From an uncultured Bacteroidota bacterium (GTDB lineage Bacteria > Bacteroidota > Bacteroidia > Chitinophagales > Saprospiraceae): a DNA stretch of 20,261 bases. Under the pieces are notes generated by a model. It worked only from the letters and a program-made list of their open reading frames with translations, did not search any database and was not told the origin of the DNA. Numbering within the stretch: the stretch's first letter is position 1; the number at the start of each line of letters is the position of its first letter. The stretch is from the NCBI GenBank assembly GCA_937926185.1, contig CALEYM010000448.1:1-20261 (forward strand), written 5' to 3'. Positions 1-6,082 of the stretch are shown here, piece after piece. A program made the translations under genes and the position numbers.

Positions 1-137
1 AAGTTTTGTACAGGCAATTAGCAATTCACTTATGATACCTCCTACCGTTCCTGCGACATTTAGCTACACAAACTGACAATTTAATCCTTTTCTAAATTTG
101 CCCGATGCGACGTAACCAATATCAAAAAAAAGCGGCG

Positions 138-145
138 TACCTTTG
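138..145 (+). promoter_or_regulatory. Weak candidate -7 element upstream of the first gene
   Basis: TACCTTTG matches the Bacteroidota -7 consensus TAnnTTTG and would place a start about 60 nt before the gene at 210. A second match, TAAATTTG, lies at 93-100. Neither has a TTG at the usual 17-23 nt upstream, so the real promoter is uncertain. The rest of 1-209 shows no gene I can support. Confidence 0.25.
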
Positions 146-209
146 AAGCACACATACTATCAGGAAAACTTTTAATCGCGCTAGCGTTATTTTTTAGCAT
201 CACAATCCG

Positions 210-1352
210 ATGAAACGAATGTTATTGGCCGTTTTTTCTGCCCTGTGCGTACACGCCTCCGCCCAAATCACCATCACTGCCGCTACTTTCCCTGCTGTTG
301 GCGACACCTTCCGTTATGCGCTCGACCTCAACGTTGAGGGGAATGATTTTATCACGCCGCCGGGTGGCAACCAGGTTTGGAATTTTACCCAATTGAATCG
401 CGAGCAAACCTTTGAAACGGTGTACCGGGCGCCGAATGCCGGCACGCAGTCGGCCAATTTTCCCGGCGCCGAGCTGCTGGTCATCGGGGCTAACGGAGAA
501 TCGTATTACAATGTGACTAATAATAAAGTAGAACTGCTGGGCTACGCCGGCGGCGATCCGGCCAATTTGGGTGTGAATGTCCTGGCCAGATTTACGCCAC
601 CTGTCATAGAGCGCCGTTCGCCCATTATGTTTTTTGACATCAACCAACAAACAACCGACCTGAATTTACCCTTTTCAACAGATGCTCTTCCGGACAGCCT
701 GCTGGCCAATATCCCTGGCTCCCAATTCATCGACTCTATCCGGGTGCGGGTTAATTTCCAACGCCTCGATGTGGCCGATGGCTGGGGTACGCTGCAAGTC
801 CCCGGCATGCTCATGCCTGCGCCTGTGTTGCGTGAAAAACGCACCGAATACACCACGACGAATCTGGATGTTCACTCTTTCCTCGGCTGGATTCCCGTGC
901 CTGCCGGCAGCGGCGGCGGCCTGCTCGATTTCCTGGGTACCGACACAACGATCTCGTACCGTTATTACAGCAATACCGACAAAGAGGAACTTGCCGCGGT
1001 TACCCTCAACAACGATGCTTCGATGGTGGAATTTGTTCGCTTTAAAAACTTCGGCAACCTGACCCCCGCCATAGAGACCGACGCTCCCGGAGCTGCCGGT
1101 GTGCAGGCCTTTCCCAATCCGGCCATCCAATGGGTGCGCTTCGACTGCACCAACCTGCCAGCCGACGAATATACGCTCAAGATATTCAACATCGTCGGAA
1201 AGGTGGTTTGGAAAAATACTTATGTCATATCCGGTAGCAAATCGATCAGGGTGGACCTGGATGACTTTAAAAAAGGCACCTACCTGTACAGCCTGGTAGA
1301 TCAGAATGGCCTCATCATTGGTACCAAACGTTTGGTGGTGGTGAAGCCGTAA
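210..1352 (+). CDS. Secreted protein with T9SS type A C-terminal sorting domain
   Basis: This is a 380-residue exported protein of unknown specific function. The N-terminus (MKRMLLAVFSALCVHASAQ) is a clear signal peptide, with cleavage near residue 18. The body is rich in Thr, Asn, Pro and aromatic residues with alternating hydrophobics, suggesting beta structure, but I recognise no enzymatic domain or catalytic motif. Residues about 298-380 form a typical T9SS type A domain: FPNP near residue 301, then the KIFNIVGK strand, the KKGTYLYSL segment and a final KRLVVV strand. From family knowledge this domain directs export across the outer membrane by the Por/Spr machinery and is then removed, often with attachment to the surface. 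The gene stands alone; the next gene starts 46 bp downstream behind its own candidate promoter. Assignment as a T9SS cargo is firm; its activity is unknown. Confidence 0.9.
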   Translation: MKRMLLAVFSALCVHASAQITITAATFPAVGDTFRYALDLNVEGNDFITPPGGNQVWNFTQLNREQTFETVYRAPNAGTQSANFPGAELLVIGANGESYYNVTNNKVELLGYAGGDPANLGVNVLARFTPPVIERRSPIMFFDINQQTTDLNLPFSTDALPDSLLANIPGSQFIDSIRVRVNFQRLDVADGWGTLQVPGMLMPAPVLREKRTEYTTTNLDVHSFLGWIPVPAGSGGGLLDFLGTDTTISYRYYSNTDKEELAAVTLNNDASMVEFVRFKNFGNLTPAIETDAPGAAGVQAFPNPAIQWVRFDCTNLPADEYTLKIFNIVGKVVWKNTYVISGSKSIRVDLDDFKKGTYLYSLVDQNGLIIGTKRLVVVKP

Positions 1353-1364
1353 GGCAGCAGGCAG

Positions 1365-1394
1365 TTGTTTTTGCTCTTTGCCCTATTATTTTTG
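1365..1394 (+). promoter_or_regulatory. Promoter of the LuxR-type regulator, predicted leaderless
   Basis: TTG (1365-1367), a 19-nt spacer, then TATTTTTG (1387-1394) match the Bacteroidota -33/-7 pattern. The -7 box ends 4 nt before the ATG at 1399, so transcription would start at or next to the start codon. The perfect inverted repeat TTTGCC-GTAT-GGCAAA (1391-1406) overlaps the end of the -7 box and the start codon and could be an operator (inference). Confidence 0.5.
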
Positions 1395-1398
1395 CCGT

Positions 1399-1890
1399 AT
1401 GGCAAACGAACCTGGGACACCTGCTCGCACCGGCCGCTGGACTTTATTGTGGTACGGTCTGGCGTTGGGGGTGTTGCTTGCCGCCCTGCAGGCAGCCCGC
1501 TACAGGCTGATGGTGCTGGATCATGCCGAGGAACTTTACATCGGATTAATTGCCCTGCTGTTTACGGTTTTGGGTATCTGGGCTGGCCACCGGCTCACCT
1601 CCGGGCGAAAAAAGGAGGTAATAACGCCCGTTTCGGCGTCGCTTTCCGGTCCGGCCCTGGAGCTGGCCCTGGAAAAATTGAACATCACTCCCCGCGAATA
1701 CGAGGTGTTGCAATACATCGCCGAAGGGTTGAGCAACCAGGAAATTGCCGGACGTTTGTTCCTGTCGCTCAACACCGTCAAAACGCATATCGCCAACCTT
1801 TTTTCCAAACTCGACGTTCAGCGGCGCACGCAAGCCGTGCAAAAAGCGCAGGCGCTCGGCCTGTTGGGCAATGTTCACCCGAAAGTATGA
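1399..1890 (+). CDS. Membrane-anchored LuxR/NarL-type helix-turn-helix regulator
   Basis: This is a 163-residue DNA-binding protein tethered to the inner membrane. Two hydrophobic segments (about residues 14-33 and 46-64) form a hairpin with a short periplasmic loop, followed by a ~25-residue linker. Residues 94-156 are a GerE/LuxR-type HTH: NITPREYEVLQYIAEGLSNQ, then EIAGRLFLSLNTVKTHIANL, then FSKLDVQRR, with the recognition helix around 123-138. There is no receiver domain, phosphoacceptor Asp or ligand-binding domain, so any signal must arrive through the membrane part or a partner. An in-frame TTG at 1378 exists, but the ATG at 1399 is preferred because the HTH family match and the hydrophobic hairpin are complete without the extra residues and because the -7 box sits directly before it. 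It is followed after 96 bp by a DUF4199 membrane protein, a likely functional partner (inference). Confidence 0.85.
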   Translation: MANEPGTPARTGRWTLLWYGLALGVLLAALQAARYRLMVLDHAEELYIGLIALLFTVLGIWAGHRLTSGRKKEVITPVSASLSGPALELALEKLNITPREYEVLQYIAEGLSNQEIAGRLFLSLNTVKTHIANLFSKLDVQRRTQAVQKAQALGLLGNVHPKV

Positions 1891-1926
1891 TTTGCAGCAC
1901 CCGGCGGCAAATCACCCGAAAGTATG
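1875..1926 (+). repeat. 15-bp direct repeat flanking a small hairpin
   Basis: TCACCCGAAAGTATG occurs at 1875-1889 (last codons of the regulator gene) and again at 1912-1926, 37 bp apart. Between the copies, GATTTGC (1889-1895) and GCAAATC (1907-1913) form a perfect 7-bp inverted repeat with an 11-nt loop that overlaps the regulator's stop codon. There is no T-tract, so it is not a classic terminator. Confidence 0.7.
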
Positions 1927-1986
1927 GCGTTTCGCAACGGCAAGTCCCCTTCCTTTGTCCCAGTTGTTCACCAAAATTTTATTTCA

Positions 1987-2502
1987 ATGAAAAAGATTAT
2001 TTTGACTTACGGGTTGATCTCCGGCGCCATCGCGGCTGCCCTGATGCTTGGCATGGGACTTTATCTGGGCGACAGTCCCGAAAACTTCGAAAACGGAGAA
2101 CTATTCGGATACACCGGTATCATCCTCAGCATGTTGTTCGTATTTCTGGGCGTACGGGCCTACCGCGACCAGGTAGCCGGCGGTCAGCTCAGTTTCGGAC
2201 GGGGTTTCCAGGTCGGTATCCTGATCACGCTCATTTCCTGTATTTGTTATGTGCTGGCCTGGCAGGTCGTTTTCCGTACGCTCACGCCCAATTTCATGGA
2301 ACACTACATGGCCTACACCCTGGCACAGATGGAGCAAAGCGGCGCGAGCGCAACGCAGATTGCCGAAAAAAGCGCCGAAATGAAAAAGTTTGGCGAGATG
2401 TATAAAAATCCGCTGGTCAATATGGCTTTCACCTTCATCGAACCCTTTCCGATTGGCTTGCTGGTGACGTTGTTGTCGGCGGGGATTCTTCGTAAAAAAT
2501 AA
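1987..2502 (+). CDS. DUF4199 family four-helix membrane protein
   Basis: This 171-residue inner-membrane protein starts MKKIILTYGLISGAIAAALM. Hydrophobic segments lie at about residues 5-26, 40-58, 74-94 and 144-168, with an acidic loop after helix 1 (GDSPENFENGE) and a longer polar, Met- and Glu-rich stretch between helices 3 and 4. The pattern of FGYTGIILSMLFVFLGVRAYRD-like and GxLSFGRGFQVGILITLI-like segments is what I know of DUF4199, a Bacteroidota membrane family of unknown function. The reading frame is open from 1924, but the ATG at 1987 is chosen because it starts the family-like N-terminus directly. No clear -7/-33 pair precedes it, so co-transcription with the upstream LuxR-type regulator is plausible. 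The gene is followed by a strong terminator. It could be a sensor or anchor for the regulator; this is inference from gene order only. Confidence 0.8.
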   Translation: MKKIILTYGLISGAIAAALMLGMGLYLGDSPENFENGELFGYTGIILSMLFVFLGVRAYRDQVAGGQLSFGRGFQVGILITLISCICYVLAWQVVFRTLTPNFMEHYMAYTLAQMEQSGASATQIAEKSAEMKKFGEMYKNPLVNMAFTFIEPFPIGLLVTLLSAGILRKK

Positions 2503-2508
2503 AATAAA

Positions 2509-2538
2509 GGTTAAAATCGGTTAAAACCCGTTAGAAAA
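2509..2538 (+). repeat. 10-bp-period tandem array after the DUF4199 gene
   Basis: Three successive units, GGTTAAAATC (2509-2518), GGTTAAAACC (2519-2528) and the diverged CGTTAGAAAA (2529-2538), begin 6 nt after the stop codon and run into the terminator stem. Confidence 0.6.
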
Positions 2539-2569
2539 AGGTGAATGTCCCGGGCATTCGCCTTTTTTT
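2535..2569 (+). terminator. Intrinsic terminator after the DUF4199 gene
   Basis: GGTGAATG (2540-2547) pairs with CATTCGCC (2555-2562) as an 8-bp stem with one G-U pair and a 7-nt loop. It is preceded by A5 and followed by T7. This is a textbook rho-independent terminator, and the A/T flanks could extend the stem and act on either strand. Confidence 0.85.
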
Positions 2570-2570
2570 G

Positions 2571-2601
2571 TTGTTGAGGTGCAACCAGCAGGCTAACCTT
2601 G
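2571..2601 (+). promoter_or_regulatory. Weak candidate promoter of the beta-barrel gene
   Basis: TTG (2571-2573), a 20-nt spacer and TAACCTTG (2594-2601) match the Bacteroidota pattern with one mismatch in the -7 box. The start would fall about 38 nt before the ATG at 2645. Confidence 0.3.
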
Positions 2602-2644
2602 TTGTCGATTTGCTGTTCGTTCAAAACAAATACCATCTATTGCT

Positions 2645-3253
2645 ATGCGTACCAAATCTTATTTTCTCGCCCTTGCTCTTCTCTTTTCTCTCATATCACT
2701 GCATGCTCAACGCGAAGAAACCGTGCTGGGCAGCCGCCACCTTGGCTTTTCCGGTATCTGGGGCGGCTCCAAACACCAGGTGTCCCGATTCGGAAATAAC
2801 AACCAGTACGTGCATGGCTGGCATTTCGGTCTGGAATTCGGTAAGGCGCTTACTGTCGGCTTCGGTGGCTACAATCTGAACGACGATATCCTCTGGGACA
2901 ACGTACCCGGACAGCGTTTCGACATGCACTGGCGCACCTTCAACCTGGGTTACGCCATTCAAAGCTACCGCGCTGTTCACCCCATAATCAATTTCGACGC
3001 CGGACGCGGCAAGGTCAAACTGCTCGACGAAGGCATCGACGACCGGGTGTTTGTCATTCAGCCCTCGGCAGGTATTGAGATCAACGTGCTGCGCTGGTTC
3101 CACCTCGGGCTGGAAGGCGGATACCGGTTCGTCACCGATAGCGACCTGCCCAATTTCAGCGACCGCGAACTCTCCGGCGCTTTCGGCCAGGCCACGCTGC
3201 GATTCGGTTTTTCCTGGGGGCGTTTCCGGAAAGATCACCGGGATCGGGGGTAA
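2645..3253 (+). CDS. Predicted outer-membrane beta-barrel protein
   Basis: A 202-residue protein with a signal peptide (MRTKSYFLALALLFSLISLHAQ, cleavage near residue 22). The mature part has alternating hydrophobic/polar strands rich in Gly and aromatic residues: HGWHFGLEFGKALTVGFGGY, FNLGYAIQSYR, FVIQPSAGIEINVLRWFHLG, LEGGYRFVTDS and the final strand GAFGQATLRFGFSWGRF. This is the look of a small 8-strand outer-membrane barrel, and a final strand ending in aromatic residues is typical for such proteins, although here a charged tail (RKDHRDRG) follows it. No OmpA peptidoglycan-binding domain is present. The gene follows a strong terminator and is convergent with a truncated phosphatase remnant, so it appears to be monocistronic. 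The ligand or role is not visible from the sequence. Confidence 0.75.
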   Translation: MRTKSYFLALALLFSLISLHAQREETVLGSRHLGFSGIWGGSKHQVSRFGNNNQYVHGWHFGLEFGKALTVGFGGYNLNDDILWDNVPGQRFDMHWRTFNLGYAIQSYRAVHPIINFDAGRGKVKLLDEGIDDRVFVIQPSAGIEINVLRWFHLGLEGGYRFVTDSDLPNFSDRELSGAFGQATLRFGFSWGRFRKDHRDRG

Positions 3254-3258
3254 TGCTG

Positions 3259-3480
3259 TCACGGCGAAACCGGCCCATACGTCGTTTTTGTTAGTTTTAT
3301 CTTCGTTTGCCCCCAGGCACGCGTGATTTTCACGATGAACAGGTTATCGTAATCATTGTCGGCGATAGTGGCGCTTTCGCCGCTGAGCCCCTGTACGATT
3401 TCCGGAATATTGTTGGAATGGCCCACGACTAACACGGCTTTGATATGAACAGGAAAAGGATAAAGTTTCTCATGGAACAA
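3259..3480 (-). pseudogene. 5'-truncated histidine phosphatase (phosphoglycerate mutase-like) remnant
   Basis: The open frame gives 73 residues with the C-terminal third of a SixA/phosphoglycerate-mutase-like protein: VLVVGHSNNIPEIVQGLSG carries the second catalytic His, DNDYDNLFIVKI follows, and the end YGPVSP looks like a natural C-terminus. The N-terminal two thirds, including the RHG phospho-acceptor motif, are missing. The only start is a TTG, with an in-frame stop at 3484-3486, and the next gene's stop codon is 20 bp upstream, so there is no room for the rest. The short AT-rich stretch between them may mark the deletion joint. From family knowledge a fragment without RHG cannot be catalytic. 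The remnant is still in frame, so the loss may be recent, or a short product may be made; I regard it as a pseudogene. Confidence 0.75.
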
Positions 3481-3500
3481 ATATTATAAAAAAAGATTAC

Positions 3501-5375
3501 TCATCTTTTTATCAACATTCGCCTTTCTTGTTCCTGCCCTGTCCGCGCCATCAAAAAATACGTCCCAACCTGCAAATCTGCCAGGGGCAGCGGTATTTCA
3601 AGCGCGCCGTCCACTTCCACTTCCGATGAAAAACCGGTTGGCCGGCCCTGCGCGTCGAGCAAATACAGCACAACTTTTTCCCGTTGGGCCGTGCCTATAG
3701 TAATCCGGGTTTCGGCGCCAGCGGGGTTGGGCGAAAGGCTGATTTGCAGGCGGGCGCCGTAAATGGTCGCTGCCCGGACCGGCAACAAGGCGCTTCCACC
3801 GTCGCGGTCGATTTGCCGGAGGCGGAAAGCGTATTTGCCCGGCTGAAGTGTTTCCGTGCGGTATTCATACCGGGCGGGGCTTTTCCCGTCGCCCTTCGGC
3901 AATACCAGGCCAATGGCCTGCCAGTGCTGCCCGTCGGCATTGCTCTGTTGTATTTCAAAACCTGTATTGTCGATTTCCGTGGCAGTTTCCCAGGTAAGTA
4001 AGGCTTTTTGCCCTTCTGCCCGCACGTCGAAGCGTACCAGCTCAACCGGCAGGGGTTGTTGCGACAGGGCCACGTTCAGTATGGTAAGCACGCCGTTATC
4101 GAGCGTGACTTGCTCGCTATGGGCGATGTAGCCCGGATGATTGACCACAACGGTAAATGCGCCGTTTTCAACCTGCCCCATTTTGTAATCGCCGTTAGCG
4201 TTGGCGCTTTCCTGGGTACCGGTACTACTGATCGTTACTTTGGCGCCCGGCAGCGGCAGGCCGGTGGCGGCGCTGGTCACCTGGCCTTCCAGGTAGCAAC
4301 CGCGCACGTAGGTGGGAGTCAGTACGTACAAAACGCCGTCGTTGGTACCAGGGTTGCGGATGTTGGAAGCCACGATGTTTCCGGAGGGGAAGTATGGATA
4401 GACGCCCCAACAGCCTTCAAAACCGTTGCCCGAACCGCCCGGATAGGTGTCGTAGCGACCTACCTTCACCAGGTTGGCCGGGCGGTTGCCGTCGATGATG
4501 GCAAATCCGTCTTTGTACCAGGAGGTCACGGCATAATTGTCCAGCACATGCGTATTATGCACGATGGAGCCTGATCCGGGCGTAATTTGTATCCTGTCCA
4601 GCAAGGTGATATTGTTGGGATTGGACACGTTGTAAGTAGCCAGATAAGAGTTGCTCACCTCGTCGGTGGTGAACAGGGTGCTGCCCGACAACCAGGTGTT
4701 GTGCGTAAATGCGCCGGGCGTGGTTTGGGTGCCGAGCAGGGTGGGGTTGGTCTTATTCGCCATGTTGATTATGGCAAACTGGCCCGCATAGATATGTGCC
4801 GAATAGAGCATGTCATTATTTACATAACCGTCGTGCGCGTACCCGATAAAGTTCACATATCCAACGTAGGTCGGATTATAGGGATCATTGTTCAGGTTGA
4901 ATACCTGCGGCCTGCCGCCATTGAGGTTGCTGCCGTATACGTACAGGTATCCTTTTACTTCATCGATATGCAGCGCGTGACCCTTGGTCATGCCCGATCC
5001 GCCGTCGATGCTGTGATAGTTCAGGTTGGAATTTGGCAGGTTGTTCAGGTCGACGATCTGCACGGCGCCGCCGCCTTCCGACACCACGTAGGCGTAGTGC
5101 GAGTAGGTTTTGATTTCGCGCCAGTCGCTCGAAGGGCCTGAAATTTGTACGATTTGTACCGGATTGTCCGGATTGGTTACGTCCACCACGATCATGCCGT
5201 TTTTGGCGCCTACCAGGGCGTACTCATAGCCGCCGGCGCTGTAACCCCAGATATTGGCCAGTTTTTGACCGGGAAATTCGAGCGTGGAGCGCAGGGTGAC
5301 GTTGAGGTTTTGGGAAAGGCAGGGCGGGAGGGTAGTGAGGAGATAAAGGAAGAGGGTGTTTATTTGTTTGAGCAT
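3501..5375 (-). CDS. Choice-of-anchor B family T9SS-secreted protein
   Basis: A 624-residue exported protein. The signal peptide covers about residues 1-21. Residues about 30-355 form a beta-propeller-like region of LVIVD-type repeats (ALVGAKNGMIVVDVTNPDNP, AYVVSEGGGAVQIVDLNNLP, GQFAIINMANKTNPTLLG, GFAIIDGNRPANLVKVGRYD), which is the choice-of-anchor B domain. Residues about 358-438 are a carboxypeptidase-regulatory-like beta-sandwich (GQVTSAATGLPLPGAKVTIS, then NGDYKMGQVENGAFTVVV). Residues about 442-540 are the LPVELVRFDV module that often precedes sorting signals, and 546-624 the T9SS domain (SLSPNPAGAETRI, QVGTYFLMART). The propeller may bind a surface ligand; no catalytic motif is evident. 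The start is the only ATG giving a full signal peptide. It lies 51 bp after the Uma2 gene with no clear promoter, so read-through from that gene is possible. Confidence 0.9.
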   Translation of the reverse strand: MLKQINTLFLYLLTTLPPCLSQNLNVTLRSTLEFPGQKLANIWGYSAGGYEYALVGAKNGMIVVDVTNPDNPVQIVQISGPSSDWREIKTYSHYAYVVSEGGGAVQIVDLNNLPNSNLNYHSIDGGSGMTKGHALHIDEVKGYLYVYGSNLNGGRPQVFNLNNDPYNPTYVGYVNFIGYAHDGYVNNDMLYSAHIYAGQFAIINMANKTNPTLLGTQTTPGAFTHNTWLSGSTLFTTDEVSNSYLATYNVSNPNNITLLDRIQITPGSGSIVHNTHVLDNYAVTSWYKDGFAIIDGNRPANLVKVGRYDTYPGGSGNGFEGCWGVYPYFPSGNIVASNIRNPGTNDGVLYVLTPTYVRGCYLEGQVTSAATGLPLPGAKVTISSTGTQESANANGDYKMGQVENGAFTVVVNHPGYIAHSEQVTLDNGVLTILNVALSQQPLPVELVRFDVRAEGQKALLTWETATEIDNTGFEIQQSNADGQHWQAIGLVLPKGDGKSPARYEYRTETLQPGKYAFRLRQIDRDGGSALLPVRAATIYGARLQISLSPNPAGAETRITIGTAQREKVVLYLLDAQGRPTGFSSEVEVDGALEIPLPLADLQVGTYFLMARTGQEQERRMLIKR

Positions 5376-5426
5376 AGCAACGAATTATTTCTACAATGTC
5401 CACCTGGCCGGGGTCATAGTTACTCT

Positions 5427-6002
5427 CTAAAATACTACTTTATCGTAAACTGCCTCCATTTTTAAGCCGACCCCAATACTCCTGAACCACAATTCTTTGT
5501 CTAGTCCTGCTACTTCCGAAGACCGCCACATATCGGGTTCTTCCCGGAAAAGCAAAATGGCTTCGGGTTTGTCCTGGCGCAGGAGGACGTACTCTTTAAA
5601 AGAAGGTAAACTTTGATACTCAAGGAATTTTTGGTTGCGGTCGTAATGCGCGGTGCTGGGTGATAGTACCTCAACGATCAATATCGGGTTGATAATGGCA
5701 TCGGCTTCTTCCTCCGTTTGCAAGGGTTCGCCGGCTACCACCAGAACGTCGGCATATACGTAATAATGGAATTTGGGCAGGTAAATTTTCTGATCGCTGC
5801 CAAATACCTCGAATTCGGGCATCGACTGCAATTTGTTAAACAACATTCCAAATACATTTCTGGAAATCCGGTTGTGCGGTATTGTTCCTCCGGCCATTTT
5901 TTCAAGGATTCCGTTATAAAAGGCATATTTCTCCCCCGTTTTCCGCTCGAGGCGCAGGTACTCAGCAACGCTGTATGTCTTAGTCGACGAAATAGCGGTC
6001 AT
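5427..6002 (-). CDS. Uma2 family (DUF820) PD-(D/E)XK nuclease-like protein
   Basis: A 191-residue cytoplasmic protein. Its N-terminus (YSVAEYLRLERKTGEKYAFY, then NGILEKMAGGTIPHNRI) and core (YVYADVLVVAGEP, then ILIVEVLSPSTAHYDRNQKF, then LEYQSLPSFKEYVLL) are diagnostic of Uma2. The predicted nuclease-fold residues are present: D85, E111 in IVEVL and K125 in the NQKF helix. Uma2 proteins are numerous in cyanobacteria and some Bacteroidota, and their biological role is unsettled. The frame continues upstream to a TTG at 6041, but the ATG at 6002 is preferred: the family N-terminus begins there and a good -7 box lies 17 nt upstream. It is downstream of an unrelated helical protein, separated by an octamer tandem array that contributes the -33 element. 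Confidence 0.9.
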   Translation of the reverse strand: MTAISSTKTYSVAEYLRLERKTGEKYAFYNGILEKMAGGTIPHNRISRNVFGMLFNKLQSMPEFEVFGSDQKIYLPKFHYYVYADVLVVAGEPLQTEEEADAIINPILIVEVLSPSTAHYDRNQKFLEYQSLPSFKEYVLLRQDKPEAILLFREEPDMWRSSEVAGLDKELWFRSIGVGLKMEAVYDKVVF

Positions 6003-6018
6003 CTGCTTTAATTTTTTA

Positions 6019-6049
6019 CAAAAATACGATTTTATACTCAATCACTCAA
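6019..6049 (-). promoter_or_regulatory. Promoter of the Uma2-family gene
   Basis: On the minus strand TTG (6047-6049), a 20-nt spacer and TATTTTTG (6019-6026) fit the Bacteroidota consensus exactly. Transcription would start about 11 nt before the ATG at 6002. The -33 TTG is part of the GATTGAGT tandem array. Confidence 0.6.
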
Positions 6050-6082
6050 TCACTCAATCACTCAATCACTCAATCACTAATC
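6036..6082. repeat. 8-bp tandem array, five perfect ACTCAATC units plus a degenerate one
   Basis: Perfect units occupy 6036-6043, 6044-6051, 6052-6059, 6060-6067 and 6068-6075, followed by ACTAATC at 6076-6082 with one base missing. The last three codons and the stop of the upstream minus-strand gene (I-S-D-stop, 6070-6081) lie in the array, and its other end supplies promoter sequence for the Uma2 gene. Confidence 0.95.

Noticed and set aside
1..62. Open minus-strand frame at the left edge reading NVAGTVGGIISELLIACTKL
   Set aside because: The Gly-rich sequence looked like the start of a peptide, but there is a stop just upstream, no start codon, and only 20 codons are visible before the window edge.
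104..145. 13-codon ORF between two -7-like boxes upstream of the first gene
   Set aside because: Too short to judge as a leader peptide, no repeat of regulatory codons and no paired attenuator structure.
1365..2405. 346-codon + frame crossing both the LuxR-type and DUF4199 genes
   Set aside because: It has no domain features, no plausible start and is rich in Arg/Ser/Pro; the overlapping frames hold clear HTH and membrane-protein sequences.
6036..6082. CRISPR-like array
   Set aside because: The units are contiguous 8-mers without spacers, so this is a simple tandem repeat.
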